From NCBI GenBank assembly GCA_027924585.1, contig BSBM01001138.1, positions 13,015,001 to 13,079,000 on the forward strand: a stretch of 64,000 nucleotides of DNA, in the 5' to 3' direction. This stretch comes from Larix kaempferi. Lineage: Eukaryota > Streptophyta > Pinopsida > Pinales > Pinaceae. Shown here piece after piece: positions 22,160-33,027 of the stretch (positions are counted from its first letter, which is position 1; each line of letters starts with the position of its first letter). A program made the translations under genes and the position numbers. The notes beneath the pieces are model-generated. The model was not told the DNA's origin, did not search any database, and was given only the letters and a program-made list of their open reading frames with translations.

Positions 22160-23316
22160 TCATGTGTGGTTTCAATCCTCTTTCTCTTTACTTCATCTAG
22201 GATTTATATTTTATTTGGTATTCTTATAGTTGTCGCAACCAATCTTCTTGAATATTCTTCTCTAATTTTACATCTTTAGAAATAAAATGTGAGATTGTAT
22301 CCGTGATCACAAATTTTTTTGACATTGAGGAGATTATGCTTCAATTATTCAACTAGAAAAACATTTGTTGCTTTTACATTTTCACTTCCAAGACTCACTA
22401 CACGTCTTCCAAGTATCTTGGCATATGAGTCATTTCCAAATGCAATGCTTCCACTTCTTCCTTTCTTTAAACTGATAAATTTGTTTTGATCCTTGGTCAT
22501 GTGTATTGAGCACCCACTGTCTATGTACTAGTCATCTTCAAATAGAAAAAACATTTTTTTTCTTTTACATTTTCACAGCTTCCAAGACTCACTACACCTC
22601 TTCCAAGTATCTTAGTAGAGGATTCATTTCCAAATGCAATGTTGCCACTTCTTCCTTTCTTTAAACTAATAATTTTTTTTCTGATACCTGGTCATGTGTA
22701 TTGAGCACCCACTGTCTATGTACCAATCATCTTCTTTATATTCACAAGAAAATATAGTCCACAATCTTCCTTTCTTGAATTATTTTTATTTTCCCATATT
22801 GTAGCTAGTTCCTCTTTTCTTATGATAGGAGCATCTTCTTTCACATTTCTGCAATCTCATGCCTTGTGACCAAGATTATTGCATTTGTAGCATACACTGT
22901 TATGATCCATCAATGGTTCAAATGGATTGTAATTTCTATTAACAATCCCATGATCATTTCCAGATCTACTTTTTACATGGTTTTCCTTTGGATATATGTA
23001 ATCATTTATGTTTCTCATATTGTTATTTCTTGCATAGAATTTACAATGAATTGCTTTGTGTCCAAAGTTTAGGCAAGCATAACAATGTCTAAGAAAAATA
23101 TTTTCATACTTTTTAGGAAAGGACCTTCTTGATGTCTCAGCTTTCCTAAAATCAAGTCTTCTCATGCAGGTGGAAGTGTCATGTTCCTACTATTATTCAA
23201 CTCATTTTGTTTGTTGTTTTCACTTCTTAGAGAATTGACACTATTTCCTTCATATTCCATTGGTGGATTTGTTTTTGTATAACCAAGTCTTGATTTATCA
23301 GCAGGTGATATCTGTA
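22160..23316 (-). pseudogene. E5 zinc knuckles and protease
   Basis: On the minus strand, 23165-22857 is open and contains CYACLNFGHKAIHCKF and CYKCNNLGHKACDC, two CX2CX4HX4C knuckles that bind RNA. The protease follows, with YIDSGCSIHMTKDQNKF, the D-S-G catalytic triplet. This part is present twice in tandem (see the repeat at 22351-22734). The copy nearer the integrase continues LKHNLLNVKKICDHGYNL and ends near ILDEVKRKRI, where the integrase region should begin. Frameshifts and stops separate the pieces. Confidence 0.82.
22351..22734 (-). repeat. 190-bp tandem duplication inside the E5 protease
   Basis: Two adjacent copies, about 22351-22540 and 22541-22734, each carry the phrases CTTTTACATTTTCAC, CTTCCAAGACTCACTACAC, GTGTATTGAGCACCCACTG and the protease active-site codons. 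They differ at a number of positions, so the duplication is not recent. No other copia protease in the window shows it. Confidence 0.85.
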
Positions 23317-23982
23317 TGAAATTCTAAATCACAACAAATCATGGAGCTGAGTATATCTCATAGAGAAATGATGAGCAGAAAAGATGAATTATAGTGAAAA
23401 TTGTTGTAAAAATGAGCAAACAATTAATCATGCATGAAAACTCAGATAGGAACAAAATAATGTCACATGATTCAATAATCAGTATAATGAACAATGATTT
23501 TATAATGGAGATAATTCGAATCACCTAGGAGAATTCAAGTCTCATTCTATCTAGCATAGTAATTGTCACATCTATCAGTGCTTCGGAGATCCCAAACTCA
23601 GTTAAACTCAACCAAATCTCAGTGAACTGATGATATAGTCAGTTAACTGACCAAGGAGGGCGCATCCATGAGTTTTTCATGCAAATCAATCAGAAAAGGA
23701 CACATGAGGCCACAATCAATGGTGATCGGAGCTCAAACTCCCAATTAGAGTCACCAACTCATGTGTAACTCAGTTAGACTGAACTGAGTCACTGAGTGGG
23801 CTCCTAAAATACAGGTAACTGCATCTGAGAGTCATAGAATCATGCATGCAGGGCACATTAGGTGGCTAATGGGTCCTATATTACATATGTACACCAATAG
23901 GGGGGATAACAATATCACTAAGTTCTAGCAAACAATAAATAATGAAACTACGACAAGGATGGAGTATTAAAATATCCTACCA
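23317..23982 (-). repeat. E6 3' LTR (minus orientation)
   Basis: 666 bp; on the minus strand it starts TGGTAGGATATTTTAATACT and ends GAATTTCA. It pairs with 26371-27035. CATGCA motifs occur near 23430, 23680 and 23850. Confidence 0.9.
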
Positions 23983-24000
23983 CCCCCCCCTTAATCTAAA
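23983..24000 (-). other. E6 polypurine tract
   Basis: On the minus strand TTTAGATTAAGGGGGGGG runs straight into the 3' LTR. This is the primer for plus-strand DNA synthesis. Confidence 0.8.
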
Positions 24001-24301
24001 CTTGTGCATCCTGGGCCCTGGTTACTAAGACCAAAGGTCACCCATACAATCAAATAAATGATAAAAATAAAATAATTTTCCATGAAACAAGGTAATGGGG
24101 AAAATCTCATGGGAAAACCCCCCCTAGAAAAAAGTACAGCAATAGGGAACTCAAAGAACCTTCACACTAAGTAGAGAAAGAAAAAACTTTCCAGAGTGAA
24201 ATCCTTTGTAAAAATGTAGGAAACCTGCTCCTATGTAGGATAGAAATGCAGGTGCTAGATCTAGATATGGATCTGGATCTACTTCTCTGATGTACCTCCC
24301 A

Positions 24302-24934
24302 CTATGTTGACGTTGTATTTTCCAAAACAAGTCTTATGGGAACCCTTCTTGCTACTGGATCGAATGGCTCATTGTAGTCCAAATAATGAACCTTTGAGTA
24401 CCTTTTATCAACCAACCAATATGTGTACTTGGTTGTAGATCCCCCATGGCAAGTCTCTTCAAGGGGTTGTGGATCAAACCCCGCCATCATGCAGCACCTC
24501 TCTGAGAGAAGTGGATCTGCCTGACATAGTGCAAGGTTTGCATGATACTGATATTTGGTGGTTCTATGGTTAGATGGATCCCCAACTATGTTCCCAACGG
24601 CTACAAGGACTTTGTGAGCCCATATTGGCCTTGGCCATGGATTGGGAGTGGGATTTGGATCTGGATATGTATCTGCTTGAACTTTATTCTCAATATCAAG
24701 ATCTTGATCCTCATCTTCATTAGAAGAGATATCACTCTGATCGTCATCAGATTCCAATAGAGTAGGCAAAGAGTATGGAAAAAAGTGAGAGAATTCATAT
24801 GCCTTTAAGGAATGGTTTGCAAACCCTTTCACTATAATATTCCCAATAGAGATATTTTCAATATCAATTGTGTTAGGACCAAAGACCACTTTCTTCAGTG
24901 AACCTGTGTGAGTCATCTGATAAATAGACAACAA
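24302..24934 (-). pseudogene. E6 deleted pol: protease tail fused through linker to an RT stub
   Basis: This 210-codon minus-strand frame is open throughout. It starts in the protease C-terminus (SIYQMTHTGSLKKVVFGPN) and reaches SHFFPYSLPTLL. Copias of this type then continue into the integrase zinc domain. Here the text jumps to an acidic linker (SDDDQSDISSNEDEDQDLD) and a Pro-rich stretch, then the pre-RT phrase WAHKVLVAVGNIVGDPS and DPLLSERCCMMAGFDP. A second jump leads to TTKYTYWLVDKRYSKVHYLD and PVARRVPIRLVL, the N-terminal end of RT, and the frame stops. So integrase and most of RT are gone while the frame is kept. Confidence 0.8.
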
Positions 24935-25056
24935 ATTTGCTCACAAAGAAGGTACAGACAGAACATTTTTGAAATTTCCATGCTTCAAATGTATTGTTCC
25001 CTTCCCTTCAGCAAAGATATGAGAATTATTTCCCATGTGAATAATCGCACCATCAT

Positions 25057-26094
25057 TTATATATAGAGAAGAAAATGATTCTTGGAGTCAACCATGTGGT
25101 TGGAGGCTCCTGAATATATGAGGAATGCTTGTGATTGTGAAAATCCAGCCTTCAGTGCATGGCATCTCTCATGACCATCGGACTCACTTCCAAAATCAGT
25201 CTCTCTTGCACCTTCTGGGAGGGAAATGTTGTGTTGTTCAAGAATTTTGGTCATCTGATCTATCTTCTTCTTCATGAATGAACTCTCTAGATGGTTTCCT
25301 TTCTTGCAATAGGAACACTTGGATTTCTCAAATCCCTTTTTCTTATCCTTCTTGGAGCTGGAGTCTTCTTCTGATGGATTACACTTTGGATTATGCTTGG
25401 TCTCAAATTGATTCTTCTCTTTTCCCTTTTGATTTCCTTTGGAATTCACACTTTTTGAATCCCCATCCATAAGAGCCTGATTTTTGGAGGCTTACAAAGA
25501 GCCCATCTGAATCAGTTTTCCTTGTTATTGGATGATATATTCGGTGAATGCATCTAGAGATGGAATTTTCCAACCAGGGATTAACAATCTCCCTAAATGA
25601 AAGATAGAAACAAAGATGGAGAACTCAGGACCAAGATTGCTCATAATGGATAGCACCAACTGCTCATCCTTCTTCTCAATGCCACACTACTTGCATTGCA
25701 TGATCGAAGATTTGAATTTGGAAAAGAACTGCTAGATGGTTTCGAAACTGTTGGGTTGAAGAGAAATCAACTCATTCTCTACAGTATGGCCCCTTAGCTC
25801 ATCTTGTTTTCCAAAGAGGGTCTCCAACTTCAACCAAACCTCTCTTGGAGTCTTCAATCCTTCGAGGTGGAAGAGTATATCTCAAGAAATATGAATACAC
25901 ATGAAACCAAATGCTTCATCCAATCTATTTAGATACTTATCCTTCTCAACAGTTGATTGAGTTTCAACCTATTTTCCCATTGTTACCATGTATAGTGACT
26001 TGTTGTACAACACCATCTTCATATCAGACCTCCAATCAAGATAATTGAAGGGTGTCTGCATCCTAGGAGAGAGAGGAGCACTCGAATTCTCCAT
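25057..26094 (-). pseudogene. E6 gag and protease start
   Basis: The minus-strand frame begins at an ATG (26094-26092) with MENSSAPLSPRMQTPFNY and passes through copia gag phrases (TPREVWLKLETLFGKQDEL, SIMSNLGPEFSIF) with several stops. The final open part is 25470-25057. Its zinc knuckle is CSYCKKGNHLESSF, with Phe for the last Cys. The protease active site reads LIYSGASNHM, with Tyr in place of the catalytic Asp. Both changes would abolish function. Confidence 0.82.
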
Positions 26095-26358
26095 TAGAGT
26101 TGTTGGAGCAAATACAATGTGGTACTACTACACTGAAAAAATTTCAATAACCTGCAAAAAACTCTCAATTTTGGAGATAGACTACTACTGAGCACTTATT
26201 TAGGAAAATAGGCACACTTTTCCGAATCCTTCACACTTGGATAGACCTCAAAGGATTTCTCCAATGAATTCAATGCAATGGCACCAGGATTTGCTTTGAA
26301 AATCTAGAGGCTTCTGGTGCACTACTGAAAATAGATACTCAACCTACGCTCACTAAGA

Positions 26359-26368
26359 CCTGATACCA
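26359..26368 (-). other. E6 primer-binding site
   Basis: On the minus strand TGGTATCAGG lies two bases after the 5' LTR. This matches the initiator tRNA-Met site (TGGTATCAGAGC in most plant elements) for eight to nine bases. Confidence 0.8.
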
Positions 26369-26370
26369 TG

Positions 26371-27035
26371 TGAAATTCTAAACCACAACAGATCATGGAG
26401 CTGATTATACCTCACAGATAAAGAATGAGCAGAAAAGATGAATTACAGTGAAAATTATAGTAAAAATGAGTAGACAATTAATCATGCATGAGAACTCAGA
26501 TAGGAACAGAATAATGTCACACGATCCAATAATTAGTATAATGAACAATGATGTTAAAATGGAGAGGATTATAATCAACTAGGAGAATTCGAGTCTCAGT
26601 CTATCTAGCATAGTAATTGTCACCTCTATCAGTGCTCCAAAGCTCCCAAACACAGTTAAATTCAACCAAATCTCAGTGAACTGATGATACAATCAGTTAA
26701 CTCACGAAGGAGGGCGTATCCATGAGTTTTTCATGCAAATCAATCAGAAAAGAATGCATGAGGCCAAAATCAGTGGTGATCGGAGCTCAAACTCCCAATT
26801 AGAGTCACCAACTCATGTGTAACTCAGTTAGACTGAACTAAGTCACTGAGTGGGCTCCTAAAATACAGGGAACTTCCTCTAAGAGTCCTAAAATCATGCA
26901 TGCAGGGCGTGTTAGGTGGATAATGGGTCTTATATGATGTATGCACGCCACTCGGGGGGAAATAACATCACTAAGTGCTAGAAAATGGTAAATAATGCAA
27001 CTAGGACAAGGATGGAGTATTAAAATATCCTAACA
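26371..27035 (-). repeat. E6 5' LTR (minus orientation)
   Basis: 665 bp; on the minus strand TGTTAGGATATTTTAATACT to GAATTTCA. It is the partner of 23317-23982 and carries the same CATGCA motifs. Confidence 0.9.
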
Positions 27036-27041
27036 CTCTGT

Positions 27042-28435
27042 TTGCTGAGAATTTCATTCAAAATTTTAGTACTCCTTTCAAATATTATGTTGTCATTCAC
27101 CTTTGCGACTGTCAACATTAGCTCCTTTCTTACATGATCCAATTCAGCTTTCAGTTCACCATAATCTTCGATATTTCTTTTATCTTGTGGTTCATGAGTT
27201 ATTCCATCTTCTTGGATTCATCTAACCGCTCCTTCAAATTAACAATTGGCAATTCTCTCTCTTTAATCTCATGATATTTTTCTTCACATTTTTCTATTTT
27301 TCTTTCCATCTCTTTAGTTTTTCTTTTTTAGCATCATTATTTATTCCACAGCATGCTTCAATTTTTCTTTGAGATTTGACTCATCTTCAGTTTCTATGTC
27401 ATCTTCAATTCCCAAAAAATACCTAAGTTTTTCATTAATGCATTTTTATTCAGAGTCACTTCCATCTATTTCATTTATGGTCACCATTCTAGGTTTCTTG
27501 AGTTATGAACAAAACTTCCCTTGCATCCATTTCTTCTCCACCACTTTCATCTAAGGAACTATTGTCCTATTTGGAGTAAAGACTCTTTTTATTGTAGAAG
27601 CCTTTCTTTTATTCAAAAGGACATTTATTAGCATAATTCCCTATTCTGCCATAAATTAAACATTTAAATGGTAACTTACCTTTGTATTTATCGGTTCCTT
27701 TATTGAGATTTCTTATAAAATTTGTTTCTTCTCCATATATTCATCGCCTAATATTTCTTCTATCTTGTGTCATTTGTTCCTTGTCTTCTTCAATGCTTTA
27801 AAAGTTGATTCTCTTCTTATTGGTTTTTCATTTTCTTCATTTGTTCGCATCTCATATGTTGTGAGTGTCCCATGTAGTTCATCGGTTTTCAATTTGGTCA
27901 AATCCCTAAATTATTCTATGGCAGAGACCTTGGGATCATATCTCAAGAGAAGTGATCTCAACACTTTTTGTATGATCATGGATTCTTTGAATTCTTCTCT
28001 TAATCCTCTGATGAAGTTGGCAACTTCATCTAATCTGAGTAAATAGGTTGCAATATTTTTGCTTTCTTTCATTTTAAAATTCTCAAACTTTGTTCTATGT
28101 GTTTGTAGCTTAACCTACTTGACTTTCTTATCTCCTTCATAAATATTTTGAAGTTTGTCCAAGACTTCTTTGGCTCAGTTTCAAATCATCATTTTGGCCT
28201 GAATGGTTTGTGACACTCCATTCATGATAGTGTACATAGATTTATAATTACAACTACATAATTTCTTATCCTTGGGATCAGTTGGAGGAGTTTTTGGAGT
28301 TTTGTATCCATTAAAAATTGAGTTCCAGACATCCACCCTTAAATCCAACAAGTAGGTTTTTATTCTATTTCTCCATAGTGCATAATTTTTTCCATAAAAT
28401 ATGAATACCATTTGTAATTGAAGAGAATCATTTTG
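27042..28435 (-). pseudogene. E5 gag
   Basis: Read on the minus strand from about 28435, the frame gives the copia gag N-terminus YGKNYALWRNRIKTYLLDL and VWNSIFNGYKTPKTPPTDP. It continues in broken frames with YEGDKKVK, LQTHRTKFENFKMKES, NIATYLLRLDEVANFIRGL and ESMIIQKVLRSL. The distal part is charged and coiled-coil-like before it runs into E6 at 27041. At least a dozen stops are present. Plus-strand frames such as 27369-27554 and 27765-28046 are shadows of it. Confidence 0.85.
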
Positions 28436-28493
28436 GTCGATCCATATATGTTCACAATCTTCCTTCCAGTGTTTAAATTATCTTGAAGGTAAC

Positions 28494-28509
28494 CTGCTTT
28501 GATACCAAC
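28494..28509 (-). other. E5 primer-binding site
   Basis: The minus strand reads TTGGTATCAAAGCAGG next to the LTR end. TGGTATCAAAGC differs by one base from the initiator tRNA-Met site. Confidence 0.82.
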
Positions 28510-29222
28510 TGTTGGAAATATCACAAATACTGAGAGGGGGGGTGAATCAGTATTTAGTGTTTTTCAAAAATTCAAAACTTCAAGTACAATATGTAAACAT
28601 TAACAATTAACAATGTCACTGATCATCATATAAATCATACACATTGCACAAGATATTTTATGTGGAAACAACCACGGAATGCTTTTCTTATATTAAAAAT
28701 CAATATTAAATTCATAGGAAGCACCAAGTTTCAATTTATGAGCACCAACTCAAAGGAGGCTACAACCCCCTAGCTTTACCAGCTCCAATTGGAAGGAAGC
28801 AACCAATTACTATATTTTCTAGAATCCACTAGAAGGAGGATACAACCCCCTGAGATCACAGGCTCCAACCTACCGTAGCACCACCCTTCCAGCCTGATAT
28901 GAGTAAGAGTATCAATCTATTACTATCATTGTCATTGTCTTTCTCACTGTCACTGTCACTGTCTAGAAAAAATCATTCATTAACTTCATCTTCCTTGTCT
29001 CCTTCAATCCTAATTAAACATCATATTCAAACTCTACGTAATTCTAAGAGAGGAACCCTAGATCATGCCTTAAGAACCCTAATCCATGCACCAAGATCAC
29101 AAGATAAACCCTAGTCCATGCCTTTGCAAAGATAAGGAAGCAAGAGAGACACCCTAGTCATGCACCATGTCCTTCACCAAAATAAACCCTTGTAAGTGGG
29201 GGATCACATAGCCCTTACAACA
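28510..29222 (-). repeat. E5 5' LTR (minus orientation)
   Basis: 713 bp; minus strand from TGTTGTAAGGGCTATGTG to ATATTTCCAACA. ATATT follows at 29223-29227 as a possible target duplication. Close to the inner end is AATACTGA, a run of G, and TCAGTATT, an 8-bp inverted repeat around a G-run. The (CACTGT)n-like stretch at 28920-28965 is simple sequence, and the 28899-29114 frame through it is not a gene. Confidence 0.75.
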
Positions 29223-29252
29223 ATATTTCCAATGAGCTAAGAAGTTTGTGAT

Positions 29253-30031
29253 TCTGATACCATATTAGAAAGTTATGCAAGTTTCTGTCAATCTTCTTCT
29301 CTTGACCCTTCTATTGGATTTCACTTAACTCTTCTTGACCTCCTTGAACTTGTGATTAACATATATTGAACTTGGATGATTCAAATGAAGTGTTTCAACC
29401 TTTATTTATACATGTCCAAGTCACTTTTAAAGTTACTTTAGGTTAGGTCATCCCTAACCAAATTTGATTCTCATGTTAGGTCGGCCCTAACCAAATTTTG
29501 GAACAGTACAAAGGAAACTTCATTTATCCTCAACCACAGGGATTTAGGAATCGTGCCACCTATCACCAAAAAGGTCTTGGAATAGGCTATATTATTATGG
29601 AAAATTTTCCTTCATTTGGGATATATTTATAGGTCAAAATTCCCCTTTTGTCTTTAGCATCATTCTCATGAGACTCCCCCTATATTTTTCTTCATGGCCT
29701 CTTGCTTTACTTCTTCAATGGCATTTGACTTGTCTTCTTGACCACTTCATGTATTTATCAAGGGTATTATTTACACTTCACATCGTCATGGTTATGTGGA
29801 CACATAATAATCACTTTAGGGGATTCTTCACTTGCTCCACTTGTGTGCAACTCAAAGTGGGCATGTGGAAACAACCACATGTTATCTCATCCTGTGTGGG
29901 CCATGCTTAACAGTTGCGCCATAAGGGGGCCACTTTGGAGTTATATACACATATTTGAAGGCCCCTTCAAGGATATTAAAGGAATCTTATTATATTATAT
30001 TCATGGATTCAAGTTGACATCAATGACAACA
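29253..30031 (-). mobile_element. E7: minus-strand LTR remnant with primer-binding site
   Basis: TGGTATCAGA on the minus strand (29262-29253) is an initiator tRNA-Met primer site. To its right lies an LTR-like block, 29263 to about 30031, whose minus-strand start would be TGTTGTCATTGATGTCAA. Only 30 bp of body remains before E5 begins, so E5 was inserted just inside E7. The inner LTR end reads TA instead of CA. No pol is visible. The frame 29738-30103 lies in the LTR and crosses its end, and is not called. The right border is uncertain. Confidence 0.5.
29403..29410 (-). promoter_or_regulatory. TATA box in the E7 LTR
   Basis: TATAAATA on the minus strand, about 140 bp from the primer-binding site, as expected for an LTR promoter of that orientation. 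Confidence 0.5.
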
Positions 30032-30831
30032 ATCTTTCCAACATGTATCTCTCTCTTTCAAGTGATTGTGGAAAATTTGAAAGAAGTATTTTACATAATG
30101 TAGGTCATGGAACCAATCATCACTTATGTAGAATTTAGACTCCTTCAATGTTATCCTCATATCTTTTTTACTATCTATCCCATGCATATATGTTATATGT
30201 ACCATTATGTTGTCTTGATCTAAATGATAATTTTGGGTCTATTGTTATTCTTGTGGTTGTGTAAGGTGTAGTTCTTATAAAAATCCACAGATAATAGTAT
30301 AGTGTAGAGGAGAAAGGTATCCCTTCATATTCTAAACTACTCATCATGCCATCACTCCACATTGATACATTGAACATATTGTTGGAGTTTTTCCAAAAAA
30401 TTCACTAATGAAATTGCATACGTACACCTATTGATACAAAAATTAGGGCATAAGTACAATGTTACCTGTTAAAACCATATGCTAACTTTCTAAGTGCAAT
30501 TTGAAAGAATATATTCCCTTTAAGTAAACAACACTGACCTAGGATGTCACCAATTGTAGATCTTTTCTTTTTCCTTCCATATAGTTCATAAGTGACATAT
30601 TTGAAGCTTTGCATTCAACCACCATCCTCCAAAACTCATGCTCCTCAATTTGATGAATGCATTGGTTCAATAATGAAAATCTATCGTAGTTGGGGCATGC
30701 CTCATATAAATAAGATTTTTAACAATATGAATAAAGTATCTTGATGAAATTGGAGGTAGTATGGCCAAAAATTCATGCACATGGTTAGTATGAAAAATAT
30801 TATGACTATGCAAATATGTGTTGTTGGAAAG
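30032..30831. other. Unassigned 0.8 kb between E7 and E8
   Basis: AT-rich, no retroelement motif. It holds the protein-like minus-strand segment at 30542-30718 and nothing else I can support. Confidence 0.4.
30542..30718 (-). pseudogene. 59-codon protein-like segment, unrecognised
   Basis: Between two stops the minus strand reads YLYEACPNYDRFSLLNQC, then IHQIEEHEFWRMVVECKA and MEGKRKDLQLVTS. The amphipathic, charged composition is unlike the AT-rich noise around it. After its stop the next phrase (GNIIF-like) is in another frame. It has no ATG at its start. It could be an exon of a lost gene or part of an unknown element; nothing decides. Confidence 0.3.
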
Positions 30832-31971
30832 CTAATCTATAGGGATTATGGTTCCTTTTGTAAATATTGTCAATATTTAATTTTAGTTACTAGAATAAGA
30901 TGAAGATTCATGTACCTGTGAAAATTGGAGCGAAAGGTCACCTCTCAAATGTATTAATAATCCATATACTCTCAATGAAATCCAATCTAGTTTGGAGTTT
31001 TTCTAAGGCCATATCTTGGATCAATTTTTGGAATCAGTCCTCATTCTACTCTTCCTCACACATTCCTCACACTATTATTCCCCACATAGTCCTCACATAG
31101 ACATCATGCTACCCTTACTCACGTAGTACTCACACATTCCTCATGTAGTCCTCTCACAACCTCTCCATCTCACATGCCTCTATCTGCCACTGCACTCCTC
31201 TCCACCATGGCCTCTCCATCTCATTATTGCCATGGTAATCCTAATTTGTGACCATTGTCATAGATAAATCTTATGACCATTGTGTCTCCATCTCTAGAGT
31301 GGGTCCTTGTCCTCAACCTAAGGTTGTGTGAAGCATGAAGTGGAGAGGAGAAGACTTAACTCACAACCCCTATGCATTATTGACTTGTGTGAGACCCTCC
31401 ATTTGATGCCTACAACTTGGTATTGGTATTATATTGGTATAAATTCAGTTCCATGTGCGAGACCCTCCACATGAGACCTACATGAGACATTGCATGCTCA
31501 AAAGTCTATATTTTGGTTCCTCTAGAAAAGATATTAACCAACGCTATTTAAGTTTTCTTTCTTCAACAACGACTCAAGCCAGTCCTTTGCTCATGGTTGC
31601 TTTGCATGAGACCTATGTGATACTTGGATAGATTTTGTATAAATATTGGGTAATTTTTCCAAGGGGTAGCAGATTTCTTTGAGGAGTCGGCATAATTTGG
31701 TCATCCATTATTTAAATACACTCGTGACACCTATCTCTTGAATTACTTATCTCCAAATATTGTTTTTGTTACAAAATACTATATTGTAAGATTGCAATGC
31801 AAATATTTACATTATATATATTTTACTATTTGTATCATAGAGATAGCATTGTAATGAAGAGAACAATTTATTGACTATAATGTAGAAGATAAAATTGTAT
31901 TGAAGAAAGTGTATTTTCTACTCAAGTATTTGTTTTCGTATAAAAGATGAATTCTATAGTCTCTATTGTCA
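30832..31971 (+). repeat. E8 5' LTR
   Basis: It starts TGTTGGAAAGCTAATC, pairing with 58488. The right end is placed at CTATTGTCA (31971), just before gag, because the 3' copy is truncated and gives no support. It contains many CTCACACATTCCTCAC-like phrases (31060-31160). No clear primer-binding site; TGGTGCTCAATAGC at 31975 is a poor match. Confidence 0.65.
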
Positions 31972-31975
31972 ATGT

Positions 31976-32119
31976 GGTGCTCAATAGCAAAGAAAACTAT
32001 CCAGAATGTTCGATGAAGATCAAGAAAACCCTCATCTTCAAGATACATGGGATGACATCAGTGAAGGAGAAGGTGATGTTGCACATGAAGAGCCTAAAAT
32101 AAACAAAGAGCTTCTATGG
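31976..32119 (+). pseudogene. E8 gag, N-terminal part
   Basis: VLNSKENYPECSMKIKKTLI is the copia gag opening (normally FNGxNYxxW, here Cys for Trp). After a frameshift it continues DTWDDISEGEGDVAHEEP and KINKELLW, where E9 begins. The partner part resumes at 49748 with WKRIDKKEYALIVV, which is the expected next phrase of copia gag. Confidence 0.7.
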
Positions 32120-33027
32120 ATAGTGTTTTCACACTCGCCTGTGCAAAAGAGCACCTACAAAGGGTTGTGCAGACCTTAGTAGAGTTTTAAGGAAAAAACA
32201 AAAATAAACAAAATACAAAGACCAAAACTAATCTAATATGCAGGAAGAACTAAACTAAATAGTATCAAAGAAAATATAAACCAACATTATAAACACATTC
32301 TTTGAAGAGCAACATTCATATGATAACAACATTTTTAAAGAATTAAAGAATTTTGTAATGAATTTCAAGGAATAGAATCACCTCGTAGTAGTAGTAGAAG
32401 GGACCCCTGCAGGTATATGAGGGAAGGTCCATTTGGTATCCTAAAATTACATGATCCTCTAGCCACACATCATGATAGTGATCTCTAACAAGGGGAGACA
32501 AGAACAAATTTTGTGCAGAGTGACAGCTTGATAAATGAATGGAGAAATATGTTCATTAGGAGACCTTGAGGCTTCATCAATAGGCTCGATGAATGGATTT
32601 GGGGATAACGATCAAGGGATATTTTTCTATCTCGAATCCTCTCCATGATTTGTGCTAAGTTAGATTCAATTCCCAGGTTTCCTAATTTTTTCGGGGGAAA
32701 GAAGTAAACAACCAAAATTTATTACGGGGTCGAGGTCACTCCTTTTTTCGATTTTTTGTGTGACTTGGGTCACTCTTTTCGAAGGGTTCGGTGCAACCTA
32801 GGTCTCTCTTTTCGAAGGATTTGGTGTGACCTAGGTCGCTCATTTCCTAGAAATATGAGCAATATGATTGCATAATGGCCCCTTTAAGTGTTTGGCTTGG
32901 ATTTTTGGCTTTTGTAATGTCTTGTCAAGGTCTAATGGATGGAATGAATTGGAAATGAGATGGAATGATTATGTATGTGGGAAACTGTGTTGATGATATG
33001 GAAGAGGAAAATTTTTAGGTGTTAACA
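32115..33027 (-). repeat. E9 3' LTR (minus orientation)
   Basis: On the minus strand TGTTAACACCTAAAAATTTT to CACTATCCATA; it pairs with 48846-49739, whose end reads CACTAGCCACA. Shared phrases include TAGTGTTTTCACACTC and AACAAAATACAAAGACCAAA. GACCTAGGTCGC-like phrases near 32740-32850 are repeated three times inside. Confidence 0.82.

Larger units (their letters stand above)
23311..27041 (-). mobile_element. E6: short minus-strand copia with both LTRs and no integrase
   Basis: LTRs at 23317-23982 and 26371-27035 enclose 2,388 bp. TCTGT at 23311-23315 and 27037-27041 is the target duplication, with one extra base between it and each LTR. Primer-binding site and polypurine tract are in the right places for the minus strand. 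Gag and protease are followed by an acidic linker and a stub of RT. The integrase and nearly all of RT and RNase H are absent. It could only have moved with proteins from another copia. LTRs differ by roughly a tenth by eye in the first 140 bases, so it is old. Confidence 0.88.
22155..29222 (-). mobile_element. E5: minus-strand Ty1/copia element, cut by E4 and E6
   Basis: Read on the minus strand E5 has a 5' LTR (29222-28510), a primer-binding site, gag, and then zinc knuckles and protease. It breaks off at 22155 where E4 is inserted; the rest would lie left of the window. E6 is inserted between gag and the knuckles. Across E6 the reading frame of E5 joins cleanly at the duplicated site (SKQ followed by ISPADKSRLGY), which confirms a simple insertion. 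All parts carry stops. Confidence 0.85.

Noticed and set aside
21957-22229. 90-codon frame across the E4/E5 border
   Set aside because: It crosses the insertion junction, so it cannot be an old gene.
28899-29114. 71-codon frame beginning MSKSINLLLSLSLS
   Set aside because: A CACTGT-type simple repeat inside the E5 LTR produces it.
29738-30103. 121-codon plus-strand frame
   Set aside because: It runs through the E7 LTR and past its end, with no recognisable protein.
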